From: Bacteriovorax sp. Seq25_V
GTDB lineage: Bacteria > Bdellovibrionota > Bacteriovoracia > Bacteriovoracales > Bacteriovoracaceae
Direction: 5' to 3'
Assembly: GCF_000447795.1 (NCBI RefSeq)
Contig: NZ_AUNI01000003.1
Span: 1-60,407 of the forward strand
Length of the DNA: 60,407 nt
The notes beneath the pieces were generated by a model. That model was not told the DNA's origin. It did no database searches and saw only the letters and a program-made list of their open reading frames with translations. The stretch's first letter is position 1. Each line of letters starts with the position of its first letter. Of this stretch, positions 52,735-60,407 are shown piece after piece. Both the position numbers and the translations under genes were made by a program.

Positions 52735-53202
52735 CACAAGTACAGAGTTGTTTTAATCTGTTTTTAGAAAACCCGTGGAAAGGGCGAGGATTATTCGAAA
52801 GATTTTCCGAGCAAAGCTCTTGTGCTTCAGAATGATTTCTATGCATTAAGAGTTGCCGAAACGGTGCGGAGTCCCTCACTTGTCTGGACTTGAAACTTAG
52901 TCTGGTACAATCGATCGGGTCATTTAGGCGTGGAGAGCGCTTGGGTGAAGTGGGGTGTATGATTCGCGTAGGGAGGAATTTTGGGACCATAGCGTCTCTC
53001 AATACTTTTACTTTTTAGACATTCACGTATTTGCTTACCAGGGATTAATCCGGCCAGTTTTTGACTACTAGAAGGGGGTAATATTCTTTTTAGGTCGAGT
53101 GGTGGTGAGTGAAATGGGGCAAATCATCAGACCCCTAATCTATTGTACTTACAAGCACAAACCTTCATAGGGCCACCGACTAATGTACGTGGCCCTTTTT
53201 TA
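52735..53202 (+). ncRNA. Unassigned long structured RNA upstream of rlmN
   Basis: No credible protein is encoded between 52586 and 53231 (646 bp). The stretch 52770-53060 is visibly richer in G and C than its surroundings. Complementary ends (AAGTACA 52738-52744 with TGTACTT 53144-53150) could form a closing stem. Inside, GAGTCC/GGACTT (52869-52891), GAGAG-CGCT with AGCG-TCTCTC (52933-53000) and GAGC/GCTC (52809-52819) form further helices. An intrinsic terminator ends it at 53202. I looked for RNase P (GAGGAAAGTCC), tmRNA (T-loop, tag codons), SRP domain IV and GEMM riboswitch signatures and found none. It is either a stand-alone RNA or a very long rlmN leader. The promoter is not evident. 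Confidence 0.6.
53170..53202 (+). terminator. Intrinsic terminator between the RNA and rlmN
   Basis: GGGCCAC (53170-53176) pairs with GTGGCCC (53189-53195) around a 12-base loop, followed by seven T. It lies 29 bases before the rlmN ATG. Confidence 0.88.
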
Positions 53203-53231
53203 TTTGTGCTTTATCAGCTATAGTCCGGCAA

Positions 53232-54263
53232 ATGAAAACATCTTTCTACGACCTTTCTTATCAAGACCTATTTGATATCCTTGAATCAAGGGGATTAAAC
53301 ACGTCTGCGGCCAGTCTACTTTTTAACTGGCACTATAAGAAAAGAGAACATTCCCCGTGCACAGAAAATGTTTCAAAAGATAATATTAAATTTATTGCTG
53401 AAAACTTTGACTTTTCTCTACCTAAAATTTCAAAAGTATTTGAGGCCCAAGACCGTACAGTTAAATTTCTTTTCGAACTGAGTGACGGAAATCGTGTTGA
53501 AACAGTCCTGATTCCTTTTAATAATAAGTACTCTATTTGTCTCTCGTCTCAAGTGGGATGTGCAATGAACTGTGCTTTTTGTTATACTGGAACGCAAGGC
53601 CTTACTCGAAATTTAAAAACTTCAGAGATCGTTGGACAATTTCTTATGGCCTACCATTGGCTTAGGGAAAATCGCCCTGATGAACAAAGAGTTTTAAATA
53701 TCGTTTTTATGGGACAAGGTGAGCCTCTTCATAATTTTGATCCAGTAAAAAAAGCCTGTGAGATTTTTCTAAGTTCTCACGGAACCTCTCTTGGTCATCA
53801 AAAAATCTCAATTTCGACTTCTGGGTACATCCCTGGACTAAAGAGATGGGCTGAGGAAATTCCTGGCGTAAACCTTGCTCTATCTCTGCATTCACCTTTT
53901 GCGGCGATTAGGAATGAGCTCATTCCAATCAATAAGAAATTTCCTTTAGAAGAAGTTCTCTCATATATTGATACGGTTCCTCTTCGTAAAAAGCAGTTTG
54001 TCACTTACGAGTATCTGGTTATTAAGGATTTTAATGACTCTGCTGAAGATGCCCATGCAACGGCTAAACTTTTAAAAGACAAACGTGCTTTTGTTAATCT
54101 TATTCCATTTAATCCATTTCCTGGCACTGACTATAAGCGACCAGAGCTTGAAGTTGTTATGAACTTTAAGGCAGTTCTTGATACTTATAAAATTCCAACT
54201 CTCGTGCGAGGAACGAAGGGCGATGACGTTCTCGCTGCCTGTGGACAACTAAACTCTAAGTAA
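53232..54263 (+). CDS. rlmN: 23S rRNA/tRNA adenine-C2 methyltransferase RlmN (radical SAM)
   Basis: The protein has 343 residues. It methylates C2 of A2503 in 23S rRNA and A37 of some tRNAs by radical SAM chemistry. The iron-sulfur motif is C110-x-x-x-C114-x-x-C117, M-G-Q-G-E-P-L binds SAM, and C-terminal Cys337 (A-A-C-G-Q-L) is the methyl-carrying residue. There is no ribosome site before ATG 53232. Instead TATAGT (53219-53224) ends seven bases before the A of ATG, so transcription could start at the start codon and give a leaderless mRNA; otherwise the gene depends on read-through of the terminator upstream. Confidence 0.94.
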   Translation: MKTSFYDLSYQDLFDILESRGLNTSAASLLFNWHYKKREHSPCTENVSKDNIKFIAENFDFSLPKISKVFEAQDRTVKFLFELSDGNRVETVLIPFNNKYSICLSSQVGCAMNCAFCYTGTQGLTRNLKTSEIVGQFLMAYHWLRENRPDEQRVLNIVFMGQGEPLHNFDPVKKACEIFLSSHGTSLGHQKISISTSGYIPGLKRWAEEIPGVNLALSLHSPFAAIRNELIPINKKFPLEEVLSYIDTVPLRKKQFVTYEYLVIKDFNDSAEDAHATAKLLKDKRAFVNLIPFNPFPGTDYKRPELEVVMNFKAVLDTYKIPTLVRGTKGDDVLAACGQLNSK

Positions 54264-54417
54264 AATTCCCTCTTTGGTTTTGATCGAAGAATAGTCAAAT
54301 TAATCGAGATCTTTTTTTGTATATTATTTAGACAGGGTTGTTTTATTTACATCTTGTTCAGTAGTCAGTCAGGAATTATGTCATTATAAAAATAATTAAT
54401 AGATGAGTGAGGTCATA

Positions 54418-55080
54418 ATGAAAAAATTAATTATTGGTGCTGTTTTATTATCTAGTTCTATGTCTGCGGCAGCTACTGACTTTTCTTTTGATAGAAAGTA
54501 CAGTCTTAAACTTCCTGTTAATTCAGAAAGAATCGGAGCGATTGTAGAATTAAAAGACTATTTTGAACTTAACCCAAAGCTTTCTGGTGTTGCTGTAAAG
54601 ATAAATAATTTATCATTTCAATATAAAGGTTTTAGTAAATCAGATGTTAAATCAAAAATATGTGTACAGGTTGGAAAACTTGAGTTCTTTAAGGAGAGGT
54701 TCGATATTCTCAAAGGACGAGTTTTGTCAGATGCTGTGCCTCGTTTATTAAACAAAGAACAGTCGAGACTAAGTGAACAATTTTCAATTCTAAATACAGG
54801 TTTGAGTAATACATTAAGTGACCTCACAAGTTTTTGTGAAGGTGACTTAAATTTGGATGGAAAAGGGATCAGAGATTCCCTAAACGGTTTATCTTCTCTT
54901 ATTCATGATACAGCATTTAATGTAAACTGGGCATTGGAAAGAGATAGTATCCTTGTGCCACAAGCAAGTGATACTTTTATCGAATATTCTAGAGCAAAAC
55001 ACATTTATGATAACACAGTGGAAACTGAGGAAGATGGTGATACAGGGAAAAAAGAATGCAGGTTTCGTGATCTTTTTTAA
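54418..55080 (+). CDS. Hypothetical exported protein
   Basis: From ATG 54418 (GAGG five bases upstream) the protein has 220 residues with a signal peptide cleaved near M-S-A-A-A (19). The mature part is mixed, with three Cys (K-I-C-V-Q, S-F-C-E-G, K-E-C-R-F). No family recognised. It is a single-gene unit with a strong terminator; the 154-bp gap upstream presumably holds its promoter. Confidence 0.78.
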   Translation: MKKLIIGAVLLSSSMSAAATDFSFDRKYSLKLPVNSERIGAIVELKDYFELNPKLSGVAVKINNLSFQYKGFSKSDVKSKICVQVGKLEFFKERFDILKGRVLSDAVPRLLNKEQSRLSEQFSILNTGLSNTLSDLTSFCEGDLNLDGKGIRDSLNGLSSLIHDTAFNVNWALERDSILVPQASDTFIEYSRAKHIYDNTVETEEDGDTGKKECRFRDLF

Positions 55081-55111
55081 AAAATACTCAACTAAAGTAA
55101 TATAACCATAC

Positions 55112-55143
55112 AAAAGGCAGAGAATATTTCCTCTGCCTTTTTG
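55112..55143 (+). terminator. Intrinsic terminator
   Basis: AAAAGGCAGAG (55112-55122) pairs with CTCTGCCTTTTT (from 55131) around an eight-base loop; the pairing runs into the T-run. Confidence 0.9.
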
Positions 55144-55308
55144 TTTTACTCCATCTTTTCTAGTCAGCCATTTTTGGCCATCAGTCTTCTCAGTTGTATT
55201 GATTATTATATTGTTCATTTTTTTTACACCATTTGTAGATTTTTCAAGTATCAACAAATTTGACTTTATTTCGCTAAAATATACTTATTAGTTAATTTTG
55301 AGGTTTCT

Positions 55309-55905
55309 ATGAATATAAAAAAATCACTAGTTTTGCTTACTATTATTTCTACTTTTTCTCTTCCTAGTAACGCAGGAGCGGGAACTATTTTAAAGGCACT
55401 TGCTAAGCCATTTGAAAAAGTAGGAAGTATGGTGAATGGAAAGGCCCTTCCTAGTAAGGCGAAGCTTGTCGATCAGTACCTATCCCTTAGTGATGTTAAG
55501 CGCTCTCGCCTTGATGAAGTGAATATCCAGGCCCTATCTTCAGGTGGCTCAGGCGCTGTTTTACATAATACGGAATCAAAACTTGTTGAACTTGAATTTC
55601 GTGCCATGGATCTCGTCGAAACTTTTGATGATCTTGTTGGTAATTCTAATGCCTCATCTGGACTTAAGGCCTTATTTACTTCACAGGTTAAAGATTTAAG
55701 TTTCTTACTTGCTCACATGCATGTGGTTGTCTCTAAGAATAAGGTTTATCCCCATGTCGATAAAATTCTCGATATTATAACGGATCTTGATAAGAGCCTT
55801 AGTGGTGCTTATATCACAAACCCAAGCTACGCAACAAAATCAGCTTTAAATGATTTTCTAAAAATACGTAAGAAGGTTTATTCTGACTTAGTTGATCTTA
55901 AATAG
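55309..55905 (+). CDS. Hypothetical exported protein, paralogue of the gene at 4644
   Basis: The protein has 198 residues with a signal peptide (M-N-I-K-K, hydrophobic run, cleavage near S-N-A-G). It aligns with the 4644-5234 protein over its whole length (A-K-P-F-x-K-V-G, then D-Q-Y-L-S-L-S-D-V-K-R-S-R-L-D-E-V, then V-K-D-L-S-F-L-L-A). Both are helical, of nearly the same size, and have no Cys in the mature part. Unknown family. Unlike its paralogue it has no coupled small Cys protein. Confidence 0.82.
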   Translation: MNIKKSLVLLTIISTFSLPSNAGAGTILKALAKPFEKVGSMVNGKALPSKAKLVDQYLSLSDVKRSRLDEVNIQALSSGGSGAVLHNTESKLVELEFRAMDLVETFDDLVGNSNASSGLKALFTSQVKDLSFLLAHMHVVVSKNKVYPHVDKILDIITDLDKSLSGAYITNPSYATKSALNDFLKIRKKVYSDLVDLK

Positions 55906-55940
55906 TTTCTTTTTTTTCTATCGCAATTATAATAACTCTT

Positions 55941-56294
55941 ATGAAACTTGTGATTAGAAACGAATTTAATAAAGAAGTAACTCAAGCTAAGTCCCTTATT
56001 CGCAAAGGGGATTTTGAGCTTGCTTTTGTCCATCTCGAACGCGCTCATGTGATCGGCCAGCTCTACGTCATCCCACACACCATATCTCATTACTACATGC
56101 TAGTAGTTGGCATCAAAAAGAGAAGCTTCAAAGAGATCTTTGGTCAACTAATTCGTCTACCTCTAGGTGTTTTAGGTTCTGCTGTCGGAATCGTCCCAAC
56201 TGGTAATACTGGAGGGAGTAATATCTCTGCATTTAAGAAACTTCCAATCCCGTCAGATATCCAAGAAATATTGAATTCAGATGCCTCAAAATAG
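55941..56294 (+). CDS. DUF3703 family protein
   Basis: The protein has 117 residues. H-L-E-R-A-H-V-I-G-Q near 33-42, H-x-x-x-H-Y-Y-M-L-V-V-G, K-E-I-F-G-Q-L-I-R, and V-P-T-G-N-T-G-G-S-N followed by P-I-P-S-D-I match the DUF3703 pattern. The three conserved His could bind a metal. Function unknown. It lies between the exported protein and pheS on the same strand. Confidence 0.88.
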   Translation: MKLVIRNEFNKEVTQAKSLIRKGDFELAFVHLERAHVIGQLYVIPHTISHYYMLVVGIKKRSFKEIFGQLIRLPLGVLGSAVGIVPTGNTGGSNISAFKKLPIPSDIQEILNSDASK

Positions 56295-56392
56295 CCATTT
56301 TTTAGGCATCTCGTCTTGATTTTTCACGCCTTGCATGAAAATATTCTTCGTTAAAACTTAACTTTTGACTCAATACATATAAGGAATTTGAA

Positions 56393-57454
56393 ATGATTAA
56401 CAAATTAGAGAGCGCGCTGGTCTCTTTTAAAAGCGAAATTGCAAGTCTGGTCAAGCAGGCCGATGTTTTAAACCTCAAGGCAAAGTATCTTGGAAAACAA
56501 GGTGAGATCTCAGAAATCCTAAAATCTCTAAAGGATGCTACTGTTGAAGAAAAGAAGCTAATTGGACCTAAGGCCAATGAGATCAAGGATACAATTTTAA
56601 AGCTTGTTGATGAAACTCTCGCCAATATTGAGCTAAATGAAATTAATGAGAAGCTTCAGGCCAATAGAATTGATATTTCTTTAACTGACGATATGCTTGA
56701 GAAAAAGAATGTTCATGGTGGTTTTCATCCAAGAACTCTAATTCGCCAAGAGGTTGAGGATATCTTCCTTTCAATGGGCTTCGAAGTTCTTGATGGCCCA
56801 CATATTGAAACTGAGTTTTATAACTTTGAGGCCCTCAATATCCCAGGTGATCACCCTGCACGTGATATGCAAGATACTTTCTGGTTTAGAGACGAGTCTT
56901 CTCCTGAGGGAAATAAGCATCTTCTTAGAACTCACACTTCGACAATCCAAATTAGAGGGATGATGGACCGTAAGCCTCCATTTAAATTCATCGCTCCAGG
57001 AACTGTATTTAGATGTGAGCGTACAGACGCCTCTCACGAGATGGTTTTCCAACAACTCGAAGGGATGATGGTTGGAGAGAATATCTCTGTATCAAACCTT
57101 ATTTATTTCATGAAACAAACCCTAAAAGAAATCTTCAAAAGAGATGTTGAAGTTCGTCTTCGTCCAGGTTTCTTCCCATTCGTTGAGCCAGGTTTCGAGC
57201 TTGATATCAGATGCCAAGTTTGTGCAGGTAAGGGATGTTCTGTATGTAAGCAAGTTGGTTGGGTAGAACTTCTTCCATGTGGAATGGTTCATCCAAACGT
57301 CCTTCGCGCTGGTGGAGTTGATCCAGAGAAATATAATGGATTCGCTTTCGGCCTAGGACTTGATCGTCTTGTTATGATGAAATACGGAATCGAGGATATT
57401 CGTCACCTACAAAGTGGAGACCTTCGTTTCAATTCACAGTTCAAAGAATACTAA
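56393..57454 (+). CDS. pheS: Phenylalanine-tRNA ligase alpha subunit
   Basis: The protein has 353 residues. It is the catalytic subunit of the alpha2beta2 enzyme that charges tRNA-Phe. It has an N-terminal coiled-coil (1-90), H-P-A-R-D (motif 2 region), H-L-L-R-T-H-T-S, F-R-C-E-R-T-D-A-S-H, a C-x-x-C-x-G-x-x-C-x-x-C-like stretch near 275, and G-F-A-F-G-L-G-L-D-R-L (motif 3). AAGGAA precedes ATG 56393. pheT follows after 22 bases. Confidence 0.97.
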   Translation: MINKLESALVSFKSEIASLVKQADVLNLKAKYLGKQGEISEILKSLKDATVEEKKLIGPKANEIKDTILKLVDETLANIELNEINEKLQANRIDISLTDDMLEKKNVHGGFHPRTLIRQEVEDIFLSMGFEVLDGPHIETEFYNFEALNIPGDHPARDMQDTFWFRDESSPEGNKHLLRTHTSTIQIRGMMDRKPPFKFIAPGTVFRCERTDASHEMVFQQLEGMMVGENISVSNLIYFMKQTLKEIFKRDVEVRLRPGFFPFVEPGFELDIRCQVCAGKGCSVCKQVGWVELLPCGMVHPNVLRAGGVDPEKYNGFAFGLGLDRLVMMKYGIEDIRHLQSGDLRFNSQFKEY

Positions 57455-57476
57455 AAAATAAAATAGGAATAAATAT

Positions 57477-59900
57477 ATGTTAATAAGCATTGATTGGATT
57501 AAAGATTTCGTAAATTTACCAGAGGGCCTAACACCTAAAGAAGTAGGGGAGAAATTCACTCTCGCTACAGCAGAAGTAGAAGATGTCATCTCTATCGGTG
57601 AGCACCTTGAAAAAATCACAGTTGTTGAAGTTCTTGAAAAAGAACCACACCCAGAAGCTGATAAGCTAAACCTTGTGACTTTCACAAATGGCACAGACAA
57701 GTTCAAGGTTGTTTGTGGTGCCTCTAACGTTGTTGTTGGAATGCGCACGGCCTATGCTCCTCTTGGCGTAACTCTTCCAAACGGATTAACTCTTGAACCA
57801 AAGAAAATCCGTGGCGTTCTCTCTGAAGGGATGCTTTGTTCTGAAGAAGAACTAGGTTTCAAAGAAGAGTCAGATGGAATCCTTGAGCTTGCCAAAGATG
57901 CTAAGCTTGGCATGACAATGCTTGAACTATTTAACGAAACAAAGGACATCATCCTTGACGTTGATAATAAGTCTCTAACACATAGACCAGACCTTTGGGG
58001 TCACTACGGTCTTGCTCGTGAATTTGCAACTGTATTTAGAAATGAATTACAAAACCCATTCACATCCCAGTGGACACAAGACCTTAAAGCAAAAACAAAC
58101 TCAAACAAGGCCCCTGTGACGATTTCAGTCTCTGAAGATTCAAGCTGTCTTGGCTACTTCGGATTAAGTGTGGATAACGTTACAGTAGGAGAGTCACCTC
58201 TTTGGCTTTCTAAGCGTCTTAAGGCCGTAGGTCTTAGACCAATTAACAATATTGTTGATATCTCAAACTACGTGATGCTAGAGCTTGGTATCCCACTTCA
58301 CATTTTCGATCGCGACAAGATTCAAGATGGAAAGGTTGTGATCTCAAAACTCGCTTCACCTACAAAATTTACAACTCTCGACGAAATCGAGCGCGACCTC
58401 ATCCCGGGTGACACAGTAATAAGCGATGGTCAAAAACCACTGGTTCTCGCTGGTATCATGGGCGGTCTTAATAGTGGAGTTGACGAGAATACAAAAAATA
58501 TCTTCATCGAAGTTGCAAACTGGAAAGCCGCCGAAGTTCGTTCAACTTCAACTCGCCTAGGACTAAGAACCGATTCTTCTTCTCGTTACGAAAAGACTCT
58601 CGATTCTTTAAGTCTAGAAAAAACACTTCTACGTACGCTTGAATACGTTTTAAAACTTTGCCCAAGCGCAACTGTAAATGGCGACATCCAGTACGATGGA
58701 CCAGATCTCTCAAAGATCCCAACTCTAAAGATCAAGTCTTCACAAAAATCAATTGCCACAAAAATAGGAAAAGAAATTTCTTTCGAAGAAATGAAAACAA
58801 TTTTCGAATCTCTTGCTTTCATTGTTGATGGTGATGCATCAGAATTTGAAGTAACTGTTCCAACATTCAGAGCGACAAAAGACATCGAATGCGAATCATG
58901 TCTTGTTGAAGAAATCGGACGAATCATTGGCTTCGATAATATCGATCCTGTCTCTCCACTTGTAGAAGTTGTTCCTGTAAAACTAGAAGCTGCTGGAAAG
59001 CTTCACCGTAAGCTACGTGACTTCTACGCTTATCACGCTAATGCATTTGAAGTAATGACTTACCCAATGATTGGTGAAGCTCTTTTAAATAAAGCAATGT
59101 ATCCCGTAGACAAGGGCCTAGAGCTTATCAATGCACTTTCTAAGGACACTGAGCTTATGCGTGCTACTATGGTTCCAGGTTTTCTCGAGGCCATCGCTAA
59201 GAACGCAAAGAACGAAGATCAATTCCGTTTCTTTGAACTTGGTAGAACATACCACAGCGACGAAAAGAAATTCTGTACAGAAAAAAGCATGCTTGCAGTT
59301 GCTTATTTCTCAAAAGAAAAAACACCATTCATGGAACTTACTAACGATGTTATGCGGTCTCTTGATGCAACTAATATCAGTTACCAAATGAGTGAAAGAC
59401 ATCCAAAGTTCAAAAGTGCTGTTGTAGATGAAGATTGGAAAGGTATCCACCCATACGAATTTTACAATATCAGAATACAAGGAAAGATGGATGGAGTTGT
59501 ATTCTCTGTACATCCAATCGTTTTAAAAGCTTTCAAGATCAAAGGAAACGTCTCGATTGCCCTTGTTGACTTATCTACAGTTGAATCGCGTGAACAAAAA
59601 GATAAAACAAAGTACAAACCACTTTCTAAATTTCCGGGTTCTACTTTTGATTGTACGGTTGTTTGTGGCGCTGAAATTCCTTCTGCAAACGTTCTTGCGT
59701 CCCTTTCAAAGCTGAAAATTAAGCAATTAACGGCTTCCAAAGTAGTTGACGTCTTCACATTAGAAGATGGGAACAAGGCCGTGACAGTAAGAAATCACTT
59801 TGCTGACCCAGAACAAACGCTTTCGGGAGACTTTATTACTGAATCTAGTAATAAGATTGTCGAAACTCTTCAAAAAAGTGGCTTCGCTCTCAAGCAATAA
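57477..59900 (+). CDS. pheT: Phenylalanine-tRNA ligase beta subunit
   Basis: The protein has 807 residues, full length. It provides tRNA binding and editing of Tyr-tRNA-Phe. Domain order as in the family: N-terminal I-S-I-D-W-I-K-D-F-V, an OB-fold tRNA-binding domain (about 40-150, with H-P-x-A-D-K-L and V-V-C-G-A-x-N), the B3/B4 editing region with R-P-I-N-N-I-V-D-I-S-N-Y-V-M-L-E, B5, and a C-terminal anticodon-binding domain. AGGA precedes ATG 57477. Operon with pheS, ending in a terminator. Confidence 0.97.
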   Translation: MLISIDWIKDFVNLPEGLTPKEVGEKFTLATAEVEDVISIGEHLEKITVVEVLEKEPHPEADKLNLVTFTNGTDKFKVVCGASNVVVGMRTAYAPLGVTLPNGLTLEPKKIRGVLSEGMLCSEEELGFKEESDGILELAKDAKLGMTMLELFNETKDIILDVDNKSLTHRPDLWGHYGLAREFATVFRNELQNPFTSQWTQDLKAKTNSNKAPVTISVSEDSSCLGYFGLSVDNVTVGESPLWLSKRLKAVGLRPINNIVDISNYVMLELGIPLHIFDRDKIQDGKVVISKLASPTKFTTLDEIERDLIPGDTVISDGQKPLVLAGIMGGLNSGVDENTKNIFIEVANWKAAEVRSTSTRLGLRTDSSSRYEKTLDSLSLEKTLLRTLEYVLKLCPSATVNGDIQYDGPDLSKIPTLKIKSSQKSIATKIGKEISFEEMKTIFESLAFIVDGDASEFEVTVPTFRATKDIECESCLVEEIGRIIGFDNIDPVSPLVEVVPVKLEAAGKLHRKLRDFYAYHANAFEVMTYPMIGEALLNKAMYPVDKGLELINALSKDTELMRATMVPGFLEAIAKNAKNEDQFRFFELGRTYHSDEKKFCTEKSMLAVAYFSKEKTPFMELTNDVMRSLDATNISYQMSERHPKFKSAVVDEDWKGIHPYEFYNIRIQGKMDGVVFSVHPIVLKAFKIKGNVSIALVDLSTVESREQKDKTKYKPLSKFPGSTFDCTVVCGAEIPSANVLASLSKLKIKQLTASKVVDVFTLEDGNKAVTVRNHFADPEQTLSGDFITESSNKIVETLQKSGFALKQ

Positions 59901-59926
59901 TTCAAAAAACAATAATATTTCACTAA

Positions 59927-59955
59927 AAAAGGCCGATTTATTCGGCCTTTTTCTT
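59927..59955 (+). terminator. Intrinsic terminator of pheST
   Basis: GGCCGA (59931-59936) and TCGGCC (59942-59947), extended by flanking A/T pairs, form a stem followed by a T-run. The region from here to 60180 contains no gene I can support. Confidence 0.9.
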
Positions 59956-60186
59956 TTTCTTGAACTTTTTTCACTATTTCTCTTAAGTATTTCCAGAAAC
60001 CGACGATACTCCTCACTCTGAAATTAATCCCCTAGTTGAGATTATAAGTATCTGAATTAACATTAGGACAACCTTAATAATGTTAGTTGTACTTATGTTA
60101 GGCATTAGCTAAGCTAATTCTCTCTAAATAATTAATTTTAAAAGAAAAAAAAATGCAAAAAAATTAAAATAAAATGAAAAAAAGTA

Positions 60187-60215
60187 TTGACGGGTGAGAT
60201 GGTTCTGAGTAATAT
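60187..60215 (+). promoter_or_regulatory. Strong rRNA-type promoter P1
   Basis: TTGACG (60187-60192), exactly 17 bases, then TAATAT (60210-60215). Upstream, 60140-60186 is almost pure A/T, like an UP element. Downstream, GCCCCTCG is a GC-rich discriminator of the kind that makes rRNA promoters sensitive to ppGpp. All features point to a stable-RNA promoter reading to the right. Confidence 0.85.
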
Positions 60216-60300
60216 GCCCCTCGTCCCAAGCAAAAGAGAAAAACAAAAACAACTCTTCAAACTTTGAAGAAAAATTTTTTGTCTTTTTTTAAAAAAAGTG

Positions 60301-60327
60301 TTGCCAAAGCGTTTCACTTTTTATAGT
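60301..60327 (+). promoter_or_regulatory. Possible second promoter P2
   Basis: TTGCCA (60301-60306) and TATAGT (60322-60327) are separated by 15 bases, shorter than ideal. Its position about 110 bases downstream of P1 is like tandem rRNA promoters. Tentative. Confidence 0.35.
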
Positions 60328-60335
60328 CTCGGACA

Positions 60336-60347
60336 GCTCTTTAAAAA
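60336..60347 (+). promoter_or_regulatory. boxA-like antitermination element of an rRNA leader
   Basis: GCTCTTTAAAAA closely matches the boxA of rRNA leaders (TGCTCTTTAACA in E. coli), the binding site for NusB/S10 antitermination factors. It lies after the promoters and 60 bases before the window edge, where a 16S rRNA gene would be expected. Confidence 0.75.
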
Positions 60348-60407
60348 TCAAATATTGGAAAGAATTTATTGCCCTTTTGGGTAGTGAATAAGATGAGAAA
60401 GGAAACC

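Noticed and set aside
52730-53002. A 90-codon minus-strand open frame inside the putative RNA
   Set aside because: The product is very rich in Arg, Pro and Ser, unlike the Lys-rich proteins of this genome. It has no ribosome site and runs antisense to the structured, terminator-ended transcript; it is a by-product of the higher GC.
52735-53202. The non-coding region as RNase P RNA or tmRNA
   Set aside because: I could not find GAGGAAAGTCC/ACAGAA for RNase P, nor a tRNA-like T-loop or a tag sequence ending in Ala-Ala for tmRNA, on either strand. A very divergent form remains possible but is not supported by what I see.
55141-55257. Minus-strand frame and small inverted repeats between the terminator and the exported paralogue
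   Set aside because: The frame runs back through the terminator and the upstream gene; the repeats are short and A/T-rich and support no specific feature.
59800-60021. Plus-strand 73-codon frame across the end of pheT and its terminator
   Set aside because: It lies mostly in another frame of pheT and reads through the intrinsic terminator; it is a shadow.
1-60407. Phage, insertion sequence, toxin-antitoxin, restriction or CRISPR-type defence locus
   Set aside because: No transposase, integrase, nuclease-helicase, reverse transcriptase or regularly spaced repeat was recognised; the unusual genes are exported proteins rather than defence proteins.

Overview
Organism. This is an AT-rich, compact bacterial chromosome segment with short intergenic gaps and many 1-35 nt overlaps between neighbouring genes. 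The gene content is that of a Gram-negative organism: ADP-heptose lipopolysaccharide genes, ResB/CcsA cytochrome c maturation and a periplasmic-type cytochrome c. It also carries many small and large exported proteins without recognisable families, single-domain response regulators, and an EF-G that resembles the mitochondrial/spdEFG1 type. Together with the low GC this suggests a Bdellovibrio-like predator, probably a Bacteriovoracaceae/Halobacteriovorax relative. That assignment is inference from gene content only. I see no tRNA genes, IS elements, prophage, CRISPR array or origin.

Layout. 0-1.5 kb: a tandem family of exported proteins (one cut by the window edge, one complete, one reduced to its signal peptide by a perfect 46-bp repeat). 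1.5-5.6 kb: an unknown protein, fusA with its own promoter and terminator, and a pair of overlapping exported proteins. 5.6-8.9 kb: a possible structured RNA, a receiver protein, a LysR regulator, a CCA-adding-type nucleotidyltransferase that appears to start at ATT, and a winged-helix-like protein. 8.9-12.9 kb: a double pseudo-receiver protein, a DUF3050 protein and an exported protein. 12.9-16.8 kb: ccsA and resB (cytochrome c haem ligation), then a DUF1624 membrane protein. 16.8-22.8 kb: an Ntn-hydrolase acylase, a thiamine pyrophosphokinase-like protein, a cytochrome c, a GNAT enzyme, and a receiver protein coupled to an exported protein. 22.9-28.4 kb: putA-proC-DUF4442, which places proline breakdown and the last step of proline synthesis in one overlapping operon. 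28.4-31.8 kb: a GNAT-like protein, a NIF3-family protein, a TPR protein and a 39-residue membrane peptide.

31.9-42.4 kb is the most unusual block. It encodes three large exported proteins (833, 650 and 1107 residues), all on the minus strand. Two of them overlap a following hydrolase gene (VanY-like LAS peptidase; degenerate subtilase), and a YiiX-like papain-fold hydrolase lies nearby. The 833- and 650-residue proteins share a layout and a C-terminal motif. The 1107-residue protein has about 100 residues with glycine or another small residue at every fourth position. I read the block as an undescribed envelope or surface system; its function is unknown.

42.6-52.6 kb: a small exported protein, a CaiB-like protein lacking its catalytic Asp, a DUF255 thioredoxin-like protein, a lytic transglycosylase, the cmk-heptosyltransferase-heptose kinase-DUF4416 operon, and an S41 protease. 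52.6-53.2 kb holds no protein gene; it holds a roughly 450-nt, GC-richer, apparently structured RNA bounded by two intrinsic terminators, just ahead of rlmN. 53.2-59.9 kb: rlmN, three small proteins (one a paralogue of the exported protein at 4.6 kb), a DUF3703 protein, and pheS-pheT. The last 500 bases carry the pheT terminator and then a textbook rRNA-type promoter and a boxA-like leader, so a ribosomal RNA operon probably begins just past the right edge.
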